From: Avipropionibacterium sp050157065
GTDB taxonomy: Bacteria > Actinomycetota > Actinomycetes > Propionibacteriales > Propionibacteriaceae
NCBI GenBank assembly: GCA_050157065.1
Contig: CP189573.1
DNA length: 64,000 nt
Direction: 5' to 3' (one strand)
The translations under genes and the position numbers were made by a program. The notes beneath the pieces are model-generated. The model searched no databases. It had not been told where the DNA came from and saw nothing but the letters and a program-made list of their open reading frames with translations. Of the stretch, positions 17,139 through 27,185 are shown in pieces; the stretch's first letter is position 1, and each line of letters opens with the position of its first letter.

Positions 17139-18068
17139 ATGGCATACACGTACCCATTCGCGCACCCCGAGGGGACTCTGACCCCGGAGGAAGTGCATCG
17201 GCTCCTGTCGAACTCGCGGGCAATCGCGCGCCGGTTGCGGACCCTGGCCGATCAGCGATTCATCGCTGACTTCCTGCTGGGTGGCCGGTTCTCCGCTGCG
17301 GGCGGCGGCATCTTCTACGAGGACGGCCAGACGCTGTTCGCCGCCGACGATCCTGAGGCGGTGGCTCCGGGAGCGGAGTACCCGCTGACGGTGATGACGG
17401 CTGACGAGCTCGCTGCGGCGAAGACCACCAAGTGGGGTCACGACTCCGAGGTGTACGACGAGACGATCGCTCGCCTCGCGCTGCAGCCGGTCGACCGGAC
17501 CCTGCGTGGTCTGGTCAACTCCGTCGTCCGTCTCGTCGACAGCGTCGCGCTCGCCGTGGTCGGGTCGAAGGTCGTCGCCACGTACGACGCCACCGCGGCG
17601 CCGTGGACGTCGGGCGAGAACATCGTCACCGGTGTCCTGTCCGCGAAGGCGGCCGGCGACAACCAGGGCGACGGCGCGTACGACATGGACACCGTCGTGC
17701 TCACCCCGGTCCAGTTCGCGAAGGTGATGGCGTTCCTGATCAACGGGAGCTTCCTGCCCCGAGAACAGGGCAACCCGGTCACCTCGGGGATGCCGGTCGA
17801 CGCCCTGGGGATCACCTGGACCACCTCACCGCACGCGCCGTTCACCGACCCGATCCTGGTTGACCGTGACCAGCTCGGCGGCATGGCAGACGAGAACATC
17901 CAGTCCCCGGGCTACGTGTCCGAGGGCGGGATCGGTGTCGAGTCGAAGGTGCAGCGTCTCGTCGGCGCGGACGACCGTGACGGCTACCGGCTGCGTGCCC
18001 GCCGGGTCACCGTGCCGGTCGTCACCGACCCGAACGCCGGCATCCGGATCACCGGAACGGGGCTCTGA
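17139..18068 (+). CDS. Major capsid protein
   Basis: A 309-residue major head protein, placed directly after protease and decoration genes. Features consistent with an HK97-type fold are the helical N-arm (EEVHRLLSNSRAIARRLRTLADQRF), a long central spine-like helix (VDRTLRGLVNSVVRLVDSVALAVV), and the C-terminal strands with a conserved RDGYRLRARRVTVPVVTDP ending. It has a GAGGAGCC-type ribosome site. Without a mature N-terminus or structure the cleavage point cannot be fixed. Intact. Confidence 0.85.
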   Translation: MAYTYPFAHPEGTLTPEEVHRLLSNSRAIARRLRTLADQRFIADFLLGGRFSAAGGGIFYEDGQTLFAADDPEAVAPGAEYPLTVMTADELAAAKTTKWGHDSEVYDETIARLALQPVDRTLRGLVNSVVRLVDSVALAVVGSKVVATYDATAAPWTSGENIVTGVLSAKAAGDNQGDGAYDMDTVVLTPVQFAKVMAFLINGSFLPREQGNPVTSGMPVDALGITWTTSPHAPFTDPILVDRDQLGGMADENIQSPGYVSEGGIGVESKVQRLVGADDRDGYRLRARRVTVPVVTDPNAGIRITGTGL

Positions 18069-18073
18069 TCGCC

Positions 18074-18445
18074 ATGGCGTACCAGGTGACTGGCGCCGTC
18101 GCGGTCGCGAAGTTCAGCGCCGGCGGTGAGGGCTACTTCTACCGGGGGTCGATCCTGCCACCTTCGGTGGACCGCAAGGAGGCCGAGCGGCTGATCAAGG
18201 TCGGCCTGGTCACGAAGGTGGCCGACCCGAAGCCTGCCCCGCAGACCCCTGCACCGCCTGCCGGCGGCCAGGACGATCAGGGCAAGCCCGACGGCGACGA
18301 CGGGCAGAAGGGTGACGTTGACCTCGAGCAGCTCGACCTCACCGGCCTGCGCGAGTTCGCCGAGCAGCACCAGATCGACCTGGGCGGCGCTGATCGTGCC
18401 GACCGGGCCCGGAAGGTCATCGCCGCAGCACTCGCGGACAACTGA
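18074..18445 (+). CDS. Head-associated phage protein with Lys/Asp-rich linker
   Basis: A 123-residue protein in the head module. The N-terminal 55 residues are a small beta/alpha domain (GYFYRGSILPPSVDRKEAERLIKVGLV), followed by a Pro/Gly/Asp-rich linker. It ends with a 35-residue helical motif (DLTGLREFAEQHQIDL) resembling SAP/Rho-N-like helix-extended-loop-helix folds. It may be a head fibre or capsid-stabilising protein. Confidence 0.6.
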   Translation: MAYQVTGAVAVAKFSAGGEGYFYRGSILPPSVDRKEAERLIKVGLVTKVADPKPAPQTPAPPAGGQDDQGKPDGDDGQKGDVDLEQLDLTGLREFAEQHQIDLGGADRADRARKVIAAALADN

Positions 18446-18460
18446 CCCTCCACCCGTGAG

Positions 18461-18501
18461 CGGTGTGTGCCGCCGTCAACCCTGCAGACGGGCGGCACAC
18501 C
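18461..18501. other. Stem-loop between head genes
   Basis: GGTGTGTGCCGCCGTC (about 18462-18477) pairs with GACGGGCGGCACACC (18487-18501), with one bulge, around a 9-base loop. It fills the only gap in the head operon. No U-tract follows, so it may be a partial terminator or mRNA stabiliser after the highly expressed capsid genes. Confidence 0.4.
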
Positions 18502-18548
18502 CCGGCACACCAAACCCACACACCACAAGCCGAAACGGGGTGCCCGTG

Positions 18549-18962
18549 ATGTTGACCCTCACCTACGAAGACCTCGGCCTCACCGACGCGTCACGCGGAC
18601 AACTCACTCAAGCCCAGATCGAAACGAAGATCGTCGACGTCCTCGCACTCGCGAAGATCCGGGCACGCTGCCTGTTCACGCCGACCGCAGACGCGGACAG
18701 CGTGGCCGCCGGCCGCGCGATCCTGCGAGAAGCGCTGCTGCGGTGGGTCCGTCGCGCTGGCCGCGGCCACGGCGACGTGCAGACCCAGTCCGCCGGACCG
18801 TTCGGAATCACCGTCGACACCCGCACCGGTGACGGTTCCGTGGTGTGGCCGACCGAATGGGCCGACCTGGCCGGCCTGTGCGGCGCAGCCCAGACCGCAA
18901 CCCCGGTCGGGTCGTTCCCCGCCGCCGACAACTACGCCCGACTGTTCCAGACCGGCTGCTGA
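18549..18962 (+). CDS. Head-tail adaptor (connector) protein
   Basis: A 137-residue protein at the position of gp6/gp15-type connectors that sit under the portal. The first half is helical (QAQIETKIVDVLALAKIRARCLF, AAGRAILREALLRWVRR), the typical connector helix bundle. ATG at 18549 is used; GTG at 18546 is an alternative. Its stop overlaps the next ATG (TGATG). Assigned mainly by order and fold pattern. Confidence 0.65.
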   Translation: MLTLTYEDLGLTDASRGQLTQAQIETKIVDVLALAKIRARCLFTPTADADSVAAGRAILREALLRWVRRAGRGHGDVQTQSAGPFGITVDTRTGDGSVVWPTEWADLAGLCGAAQTATPVGSFPAADNYARLFQTGC

Positions 18963-19312
18963 TGTTCTTCCAGTACGGGGAGCCGCTCGTCCGGCTCCGC
19001 CGGCAGACCATCACCCACCCGGTGTCTGGCGCCACCACACTCGGCCCCTGGTCGACAGCCGTCGCGGAGCCGCTCGACGGGTGTGCGATCGGGCACCGCT
19101 CGAGCGTCGAGCTCGTAACGTCCGACCGCGACCGCGTCGAGACTGACCGGTCCGTGTACGGGCCGTACGGGCTCGACGTGATCGAAACCGACCGGATCCG
19201 CGACGCCCGCGGCCGCGAATGGGAAGTCGACGGCGAAGTGGCCGACTGGCGAAACCCGTTCACCGGTTGGGAAGCCGGCATCGAGATCCCGATCCGACGC
19301 TTCAAGGGGTGA
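18962..19312 (+). CDS. Head closure (stopper) protein
   Basis: A 116-residue beta-rich protein, second in the connector series. The pattern GEPLVRLRRQTITHPVSG...DGCAIGHRSS and a long central YGPYGLDVIETDRIRD...REWEVDGEV resembles small head-completion proteins that plug the portal. The start overlaps the upstream stop. Function is inferred from order. Confidence 0.65.
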   Translation: MFFQYGEPLVRLRRQTITHPVSGATTLGPWSTAVAEPLDGCAIGHRSSVELVTSDRDRVETDRSVYGPYGLDVIETDRIRDARGREWEVDGEVADWRNPFTGWEAGIEIPIRRFKG

Positions 19313-19317
19313 ACCTG

Positions 19318-19599
19318 ATGTCCGAACCCGTATTCGAGCTCGACCCCAGCTACCTGCACGCGCTGGCGCACAGTGCCGAAGCGCTCGGCCTGTGCATGGA
19401 CGCCGCCGAAGGGATCGCAGCGATCGCCCGCGCGACCGCGCCAGTCGACACCGGCGACTATCAGAGGTCGATCAGCGTGGAGGCTGCCACCCGGTCCCGT
19501 CGTGTCGCCGCCGAGGTTGTCGCCACGGACCCGGCAACCATGATCATCGAGGCCCGTACCGGGAACCTCGCTCGCGCGTTGCGGAAGTACCGTGGCTGA
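19318..19599 (+). CDS. HK97 gp10-like tail-completion protein
   Basis: A 93-residue protein with a helical first half (EALGLCMDAAEGIAAIARATAPVDTGDYQRSISVE). The APVDTGDYQRSI motif is characteristic of gp10-like neck/tail-completion proteins, although this one is shorter than usual (about 110-140). ATG at 19318; a GTG nine bases earlier overlaps the previous stop. Next gene overlaps by 8 bp. Confidence 0.75.
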   Translation: MSEPVFELDPSYLHALAHSAEALGLCMDAAEGIAAIARATAPVDTGDYQRSISVEAATRSRRVAAEVVATDPATMIIEARTGNLARALRKYRG

Positions 19600-20026
19600 A
19601 CGGATGTTGTACACCGTCGACGTCGAGGCGTGGACGGCCCGCAAGATCGCCGCGTTCCTCACCGCACGGCCCGATGCGCCCGACGGGATCATCGTGTCGA
19701 ACGAATGGTACGACCCCGGCCAGGCGCCGGTCTGGTACGTGGTCGTCCGCTACGACCCCGGCGCGCGTGACCGGTTCCGTGAGGACGCGGCCGGGCTCGG
19801 GATCACGATCATCGGTGACCCCGACGACATCGCCGGTCTCGAAACGAACCGGGTCGCGAACCTGATCGCCGCGTACCTGCAGCTGCTGCCCGCGGTCGAG
19901 CAGGGCAACCCGTACGCCGACCTGACCGACGTGTCCGGCCCGGCACGCATCGACGACGAGTCCGGCCGGCCAGTCCGGTACCTGACCGCGAACGCTGTCC
20001 TCGTCGGCACCCCCACCCAGCTGTAA
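19592..20026 (+). CDS. Tail terminator protein
   Basis: A 144-residue protein between gp10-like and major tail protein, where tail terminators lie. It has an alternating alpha/beta pattern (VEAWTARKIAAFLTAR, YVVVRYDPGARDRF, LIAAYLQLLPAV) and a C-terminal beta strand (YLTANAVLVGT), in line with the ring-forming fold of this family. GTG start overlapping the upstream stop. Intact. Confidence 0.7.
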   Translation: MAERMLYTVDVEAWTARKIAAFLTARPDAPDGIIVSNEWYDPGQAPVWYVVVRYDPGARDRFREDAAGLGITIIGDPDDIAGLETNRVANLIAAYLQLLPAVEQGNPYADLTDVSGPARIDDESGRPVRYLTANAVLVGTPTQL

Positions 20027-20121
20027 CCACCCCCTTGTTGTCGTGCGCCCGCTGGGCGTACGCGGCGGCCATGCGCTCGCCACCCATCACCACCCAACCC
20101 ACCCCAGAAGGGACAGCAATC

Positions 20122-20948
20122 ATGGCTGCTGACGCAGAAGGCAACGACCTGGGCGCCGTCGCGCTCCCACTCACCGGTCACGTCGGGATCGCCCCGTCCG
20201 GGACCACCGTGCCCACCAGCTCCGAGGGCGCCAACCCCGCCCTCACGATCCCGGGGCTCCGCAAGCTCGGCCTCCTCACCACCGACGGCGGCCCCGACTG
20301 GACCACCGAGCCGTCCGGCGACCCGATCGAGTTCTGGCAGGACGGCTACAGCATCCCGTCCGGGCTCGCGAACGCCACCCTGGCAGTCGTCCTCGCGCAG
20401 ACCGACCCGCTGTCGCGTGAACTCACGTCCGGGAAGGTCCCCGACGCGAACGGCATGATCGACGTCGACGCCGGCGGACACACCAACCGCTACTTCCTGT
20501 GGACCGAAGAGGTCTTCAAGAATGGTGCGACCCGTCGCCGTGCCGCGCCGAACGCCGGCGTGCAGACCGTGAAGGTGCAGAAGTCGGAGCGGGGCACCGT
20601 GAACGGCATCGAGATCACCTTCAAGGTCGACCGCTCACCGTCTCACCGTCGATCAACAACACCCACTTCCGTGAGTGGATGATCGACGCGATCGCGACCG
20701 TCGCCCCCGCTGTCACCGCAGCGACCCCGGAGGGCGCACTCGAAAGCGAGACCGTCACCGTCACCGGCACCGGATTCATCGGCACCACCGGCGTCACCGT
20801 CGGCGGCGACCCCGCGACCTCGTTCTCGGTGGTGTCCGGCACGTCGCTGACGTTCGTGATGCCGGCCGGGATCGCCGGATCGGCACCGATCGTCGTCACC
20901 AACGACGCCGGATCGTCCTCGCCGTTCACGTACACCCGCGGCGCCTGA
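20122..20948 (+). pseudogene. Major tail (tube) protein with C-terminal Ig-like domain, frameshifted
   Basis: The tail tube subunit. Residues 1-170 match tube proteins (WTTEPSGDPIEFWQDGY near residue 70, SGLANATLAVVLAQTD). The frame is lost because CTCACCGT occurs twice in a row at 20634-20649. Removing one copy gives 272 residues and joins FKVDRSPSINNTHFREW. The C-terminal 80 residues then read an IPT/TIG-like Ig domain (ESETVTVTGTGFIGTTGVTVGG), a known decoration on siphophage tail tubes. As written, the protein ends at 20682 without that domain. Confidence 0.85.
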
Positions 20949-20963
20949 GCAGCGCCCCTAGAC

Positions 20964-21007
20964 CCGGTGGTGTGGTCGCGGACGTGTGGGCCCGCGGCCA
21001 CCACCGG
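20964..21007. other. GC-rich stem-loop after the major tail gene
   Basis: CCGGTGGTGTGGTCGCGG (20964-20981) pairs with CCGCGGCCACCACCGG (20992-21007) with a small bulge and a 10-base loop. It follows the most highly expressed tail gene and precedes the chaperone gene. There is no U-run, so attenuation or transcript protection is likelier than full termination. Confidence 0.45.
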
Positions 21008-21056
21008 CACCAGCAACACCCACACCCGCCCACACAGCCCACCAAGGAGAAACATC

Positions 21057-21392
21057 ATGCCCACACCCCGTAAGACCACCGCTCGCAAGGCGACGAACCC
21101 GGTCAAGCCGAAGTCGCAGGTCGTCGAACAGCACCTGCACTTCCGCACCAACGACGGTGACACCATTCGGATGCCGCTGAACATCAAGCTCGACCTGCTC
21201 GAAGAGCTCCTCGAGCTGAACGACAAGCTCGACGACCCGCGCGAAGGGTTCGCGCTGATCACTCGTGTGATCGGCGCCGATGCGAGCAAGGTCGGCCTGC
21301 TCGACCTGGGCGAGCTGATCGGTGCATGGTCCGACGCGCTCGGCCGGTCGTTTGCTGGTGCGCTGGGAAACTCGCTGCCCTCCTTGAACTGA
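21057..21392 (+). CDS. Tail assembly chaperone, short form
   Basis: A 111-residue chaperone that coats the tape measure protein during tail assembly. It begins with a basic tail (PRKTTARKATNPVK) and has a conserved LNIKLDLLEELLELNDKLDDPREGFALITRVIG core. Near its end the slippery heptamer GGGAAAC occurs at 21365-21371 in the correct phase (G GGA AAC), giving the -1 extended form. The ATG is preceded by AAGGAGAA. Confidence 0.82.
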   Translation: MPTPRKTTARKATNPVKPKSQVVEQHLHFRTNDGDTIRMPLNIKLDLLEELLELNDKLDDPREGFALITRVIGADASKVGLLDLGELIGAWSDALGRSFAGALGNSLPSLN

Positions 21393-21783
21393 GGAGGGAC
21401 CACTACATTCCGCTCGTCGCGGACTTCCGCGAGCGGTTCGGGCTGTCCGTCGAGCTGATCGGTGAGCCGGGAGGCTGTTCGATCCCGGAGGCGGCGGCGC
21501 TGGCCGTCGCGCTCCGGGAAGACCCATCCACCCGTTGTGGTGCAGCCGTGCAGGGCTGGCACCGGCCGGCGTCGATCAGCGACCTGGTGGCACAGCTCGC
21601 CGACGAGGCGGTCACGAACCTCGCGATGTCGTTCCTCGCCTCGACGACGGGGAGCAGCAGAAGCCAGTGCATCTGCCGTGGCCGTGGGAGAGCGGCGACG
21701 ACAAGCCCGTACGCGAAGTCGCAACGGAAGCCGAACGGGCTTCTGCAGTGGCCGCACTTAACGCCGTGTCCGTTTTCAGCTGA
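21057..21783 (+). pseudogene. Tail assembly chaperone, -1 frameshift long form, damaged
   Basis: A programmed -1 slip at GGGAAAC (21365-21371) continues into a second frame reading GKLAALLELRRDHYIPL and GWHRPASISDLVAQLADEA, the conserved G-T extension of siphophage chaperones. This frame then breaks at 21634-21643, where CCTCG is repeated. Removing one copy joins MSFLDDGEQQKPVHLPWPW and ends at 21783, giving 240 residues. The short and long forms are normally needed in a fixed ratio; here only a wrong-ended long form (to 21850) can be made. Confidence 0.82.
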
Positions 21784-21798
21784 TCATCAGGGGGTGTC

Positions 21799-24710
21799 GT
21801 GGCGAGCAAGCAGGTCGGTTCGGGGCACGTCGCGATCTTCCCCTCGTTGAAGGGGTTCGGCTCTGCCGTCGCGAAGGAGACCACCTCTGCCGGCCGGTCG
21901 GGTGGCCGGTCGTTCTCGAACGGGTTCAAGGCTGCCACCGCTGACCTTGCTGGTGCGTCGCTCAAGAAGCTGCAGACGGACGTATCTCGGGCGTCGCAGT
22001 CGCTGTCGCGCGCCCGGCTGGCGGAAGCCGACGCCGCGGGGAAGGTCCGCGCTGCTGAGGCGTCGCTGGCCGACGCCCGCCAGAACAGCACCAGCGGATC
22101 CGCCCGGCTCGTCGCGGCGGAGGAGAAGCTCGCGTCGGCGAAGCGGCGGTTGGAGACCGCGCAGGACAAGACCGCCGCCTCGTCGAAGCAGCTCACCGCC
22201 GCCCAGTCGGCGTTGGAGGAACAGACCGAGGAGACCGGCCAGGCCGGCGGGAAGGCAGCCAGCCAGTACTCGCGCGGCTGGGCCGGGATCCGGGAACGGA
22301 TCAGCACCGCACTGCGCGGCGGTGTCCGCGCGGCCGGGAACGCGGCAGAAGCCGAGGCTAAGGCGTCCGGTACCCGCGCCGGCGGGCTGTTCCGTGCCAG
22401 CCTGGCGTCCGCGATCGGGAACCTCGCCGCGCAAGGGTTTTCCCGGCTCGGGCAGGCCATGGGCACGCGATCACCGAAGGGTTGCGTGGCGCTCTTGATC
22501 TTGAGCAGTCCGTCGGCGCGATCGACAGCATCTTCAAGACGTCCTCCGGGCAGATGCACCAGTGGTCCGGCCAGGCCGCCCTCGCTGTCGGGTTGACGAA
22601 GAACGAGTTCAACGAACTCGGGGCCGTGATCGGCGCGCAGCTCAAGAATGGCGGCACCGCCATGGACGAGCTCGGCCCGAAGACGAACGACCTGATCACT
22701 CTCGGCGCGGACCTGTCGTCAATGTTCGGTGGCACCACCCGCGAAGCCGTCGAGGCGTTGTCGTCGGCGTTGAAGGGTGAGCGGGACCCGATCGAACGGT
22801 ACGGCGTCAGCCTCAACCAGGCGAAGATCGACGCCGAAGCTGCTGCGCTCGGGTTCAAGAAGGTCGGCGGCCAGCTGTCGACCGAAGCGCAGCAGGCCGC
22901 GACCGTCTCGCTGATCATGAAGCAGACCGCCGACGCGCAGGGCAACTTCAACAAGGAAGCGAAGCGAACACCGGCGCCGGCGTGCTGCAGCGGTTGAACG
23001 CGACGTTCGACGACGGCAAGACCCGGATCATGTCAGCGTTCCTGCCCGCGCTGACCGCGCTCGGCGGGATCGCCCTGCAGGTACTGCCCGGCATCGTGAG
23101 CAGCATCGAAGGCGCCGTTGGCGGGGTGATCGACACTCTCGGCCCGATCATGGCCCAGGTCGGCCCCATGTTTGGCCAGATCGCCCAAGCAGCCGGGCCA
23201 GCCCTGTCACAGCTCGGAACGATGCTCGCCCCCATCGGTGAAGCGTTCCTCTCCGCCCTGATGCCTGCGCTGCAGCAGATCCTCCCGATCATCGGGCAGG
23301 TCGCACCCCACTTCTCCGTGGCAGGATTGGCACTGCAGGCGCTGGGCGCCAGCCTGCCCTCACTGATCGGCCCGCTCACCCAGCTCGGCGCCAGCCTGGG
23401 CGGCATGTTCGCACAGCTGCTGTCGACCGCCGCGCCCGTTCTCGCCACGATCGGAACACTGATGGCCGGCACCGTGGTGCCGCTGATCAGCCAAGTCGTG
23501 TCCAGCCTGCTGCCGCCGCTGATCGGGATCATCTCATCCCTCGCAGCAGCACTCACCCCCGTCATCGGTGCGCTGCTGCCCGTCGTGACAACTCTCCTCG
23601 AGTCGCTGATCCCGCCGATCGCCGAGCTGATCGGTAGCCTGCTGCCGCCACTCGCCGGCCTGTTCACCGCGGTCGCCCCCATCCTGACCATGATCGGCGG
23701 ACTCCTCGGCATGGTCGCCCAAGTCCTCGCCGCCGTGCTGATCCCGGTCATCCAAGCGCTGATGCCGATCGTCACCACGGTGTTCGGGGTGATCGCGAAC
23801 ATCATCAGCTCCGTGCTGCAGATCATCACCGGCGTGATCAACCTGTTCGTCGGTGTCCTGACCGGCAACTGGGAACAGGCGTGGAACGGGATCCGCGGGA
23901 TCGTCGAGGGCCAACTCGGCCTGATCGTCGGGATCCTCGAAGGGATCGGCCGGATCATCGTCGCGGTCGTCGTTGGGCTCGTCAACGCCGTCGTCGGGAT
24001 CTGGAAGGGCCTGTGGGGCCTCGTCTCGGGGCTCACGAATAGTGCCGCCGTCGCGCTTGCCGGGGTGTTCCGTTCGATCGCCGGCACGCTGGTCGGGTTG
24101 ATCAGCGGTCTCGTGCGGAACGTCCAGAACGTGTGGAACACGTTGGTCGCCACCCTGACCGGCGCGGCATCGAATCTGCGGAACACTGTCGTGTCAGCAT
24201 TCTCTGGTCTCGTGAGCGGTGCCCAGAACCTGATCGGCTCGTTGGTGTCCACGGTGTCAGGGATCCCGGGTCGGATCCGGTCCGGGATTGGGAACCTCGG
24301 CAGCATGCTGTACAGCACCGGCCGGAACATGATCCAAGGGCTGATCAACGGAGTCCGGAACATGGCCGGCAACGTCGCCTCGGCGGCCCGCAGCGTCGTC
24401 AACGGTGCGGTCAGCGCAGCGAAGAGCGCACTCGGGATCGCATCACCGAGCCGAGTGTTCATCGGCGTCGGCGAGCAGTCCGGCGAAGGCCGGCGAAGGC
24501 ATGGAAGTCGGGCTGCGAAACATGACCCGCAGGGTCTCGGATGCAGGTGCGGCGATGGCCGAGAGCGCCGTCCCGGCCGGCGGCACGTCCACGGGGGCGG
24601 GGCGTCGGTTGGCGGGCATGTCGGTGACGATCCCGGTCCACAACACCGATCCGCACGCGACGGCGACGGCGATCGCGGTTGCTCAACGGTTGGAGGCGTT
24701 CGCGGTATGA
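21799..24710 (+). pseudogene. Tape measure protein, three frameshifts
   Basis: Tape measure proteins set tail length and carry hydrophobic segments that may aid DNA entry. The N-terminal 190 residues are coiled coil (Ala/Glu/Arg/Gln rich). The middle reads DLEQSVGAIDSIFKTSSGQM, the usual TMP core, and residues 400-780 hold many long hydrophobic segments. Lesions are one G lost in the run at 22461-22463, GAAGC doubled at 22956-22965, and CCGGCGAAGG doubled at 24480-24499. Reversing all three gives exactly 965 residues ending RLEAFAV. GTG start. As written the first frame ends near 22596. Confidence 0.85.
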
Positions 24711-26083
24711 CCAGGCGGATCACGTACAACGGGCACATGATCAGCGACGACCAGCTGGTCGAGATCATCACCCAACCCGGTGGCCTGGTCATCAACCCGA
24801 GCCTGATCAGCAACGGCGGTTTCGACACGAGCGTCGACGGGTGGCTGGCGCAGACCGGCGTGGGCGCTCCCGTGTGGTCCAGTGGGTCGCTGCAGGCAGC
24901 CGGGAACGGGACGAACAGCGGCATGCTGGTGCGCCCGACGCCCTCCCCGTGGGGTGTGTCCGCTGGGCAGACCGTCTACGTGCGTGCCCGTGTGTCCATG
25001 GCGTCCGGCCAGGTGCCGACACAGTGCCTGGCCCGGATCGTGTGGGGCACAACGACCGTTGTCGACCCGCCCGGCTGGGCTCCGGGCCCAACCGGGCACG
25101 AGCTACGGTTCTCGACGGTCGCCCCCATGGACGTGACGCCGACGACGCCGTGCTCGATCCACCTCGGCGTACGGTTGCCCGCCAACGCCACCGCCACCGA
25201 CGTGTTGCAGCTCGACGAGGTGATCGTCTCCACCGAAGACGTCCCGTACTCCGAGATGACGGAACAGCTGACGGTGTGGGAACTCCCCTCCCCGTTGTGG
25301 GTCGTCACCGCAGTCGACGGGCTCCTCGACGGCGCCGCAGCCGTCTACGAGCAAGGCCAACGGGTACAGGCAGACGGGGTCTGGAAGACCCGCTCGTTCC
25401 GTGGCCCGCTCGCTGGCGGGATGACCGGCCAAGTGGTGTGCCGCACACCGGAGGAATGCGAACAGGCAATGGCGACGATCCCGTCGCACCGTGGCCCTCA
25501 CACCAGCACCGTTGACGTTCCACTTCGCCCAAGGTGATCAGACGATCATGGTCGAGCGTGACGGTGTCGTCGCGATCGAACGGGTCACGCCGCTGTCGTT
25601 CCGGTGGTCCGCAACGGTGATCGCCCGGGACCCACGCTGGTACGCCGGCGGGCAGGACAACCCCGACGCCGGAATCACCTACCACTCGACCGGGCTCCCG
25701 CAGACCAGCGGCGGGCTCCGTGCCCCCGTCACCGCCCCGTTCACCGTCGGCGGCAGCTCGGCAACGGGCGACCTGCTGATCACGACCGCTGACGGCGGCG
25801 TGTGGGAGTGGCGGATCGACGGGCCGGTCACGAACCCGCGCGTCATCGTCGACCAGGGCGACGGTCTCCGGACCGTCGGCTGGCAGTTGTCGTTGCTCGC
25901 GGACGAGTACCTGATCATCGACCCGCAGGCGCGCACGTCGATGCTGCAGGGCACCGCCGCACGGCCGCCGCCGCGCAGCGGCAGTGGCCGCTCCTCGCGC
26001 CCGGCACACAGCGCGTCCAGTTCCGTGCCGACGACTACCACCCACTCGCGAAACTCACCGTCGCCGTACGGCCGGCCGTCTGA
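24707..26083 (+). pseudogene. Distal tail protein, two compensating-phase frameshifts
   Basis: A large distal tail protein, 458 residues after correction, whose start overlaps the tape measure stop. It contains a galactose-binding/carbohydrate-binding-like jelly-roll (NGGFDTSVDGWLAQTGV, residues 35-165) and a C-terminal domain ending QWPLLAPGTQRVQFRA, the standard ending of this family. An extra C at 25489-25490 breaks the frame, and a missing C near 25981 changes it again, so the middle 165 codons are read in another frame. The protein as written stops at 25537. Confidence 0.75.
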
Positions 26084-26100
26084 CCCAGGAGGAGACCCGC

Positions 26101-27184
26101 ATGCCAGACACACCCAGCTGGATCAACGACCCCACCGGAACACTCGGCGCGGAGATGAACGCCGCCGAGCTCCGCCGCGCCCAATCAGCCCTGCTGGCAC
26201 ACGACACGAACACGCTGTCCGCCAGGGCCGGGGTGCTCCACGGTCTCAACGTCACCGTCGCCGGACTCACAGCAACCGTCGGCATCGGTTCCGCTGTCGT
26301 CACACCGGTGGCGGGCGCCCACGGCTCCTACGTGGTCGCCACAGCCGCATCCGAGGCGGTCACTCTGGATGCACGGGATGCGACGTATGCGCGGATCGAC
26401 CTGATCGTGCTGCGCATCCAGGACCCCGAGATCTCCGGCACGACCGCCGGCGCAGTCGTGGACAAGGTGACCGGCAGCCCGGCAGCAGTACCAGCCGCGC
26501 CGACGGTTCCGTCCGGTGCGCTCGAGTTGGCGCGAGTCACCGTGCCGGCCGGGACCGCGAGCCCGTCGGTGGTCGACCGCCGGCGGTGGACCGCACCCTT
26601 GGGCGGCAGTATCCCGTGCCTGTCGACGTCCCGCCCGTCCGGTGCCGGGCTCCGGCCGGGCCAGTTGATCTTCGAGACCGACACCGCATCGACCTGGCAG
26701 TGGACCGGCAGCTCGTGGGAGTGGGTCGCCGGGAACCGTGAATGGGTCAAGCACGCAACCGGGAGCCTGTTCTTGCCATCGTCGGGAGGGTTGAACTGGT
26801 ACAACGATCCGCACCTCACGGCGACCGTCCCCTCGGGCAAGTACCTGTTCGACGCGCTCATCGTCTCCGAGTGTGCCGTGAACGACACCGACATCTCGAC
26901 GGGCTTCTTCGGGGTCACCACGATCAACGCGATCTCGATGCACGGCTCCCACCTGACCGCAACGTCCGACACCGGGCCCCATGGTCAACTTCTCCACGAT
27001 CGACCAAGCAGGTACGTACGGTGTCAACTGGGGAAGCGGAAACTGGTTCACCTCGGTCCGGCTGTCCGGCGTCGTCACCGTACCCGGTGGCCTGATGGGG
27101 TTCCGTCACCGCCGCTACACCAACACAGGCAACCAGGTCGTCCGCCGGCCAGGATCGTGGTTGCGGTTGACCCGGGTCGACTGA
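26101..27184 (+). pseudogene. Minor tail protein, frameshifted near the C-terminus
   Basis: A minor tail protein of 360 residues after correction. The N-terminal part resembles siphophage upper-baseplate proteins (GVLHGLNVTVAG, ATYARIDLIVLRIQDPEIS, ALELARVTVPAGT), and the end is a beta-sandwich-like region (WYNDPHLTATVPSGKYLFDALI). One extra C in GGGCCCC (26974-26980) destroys the last 68 codons; with three C the frame reads DTGPMVNFSTIDQAGTYGVN and stops at 27184, two bases before the next gene. A GGAGGAGA ribosome site precedes the ATG. Confidence 0.75.
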
Positions 27185-27185
27185 C

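Noticed and set aside
22948..24924. A 658-codon minus-strand open frame opposite the tape measure gene
   Set aside because: The + strand frame has the hydrophobic repeats and coiled-coil features of a tape measure protein; the antisense frame is Pro/Thr/Arg-rich and has no motif.
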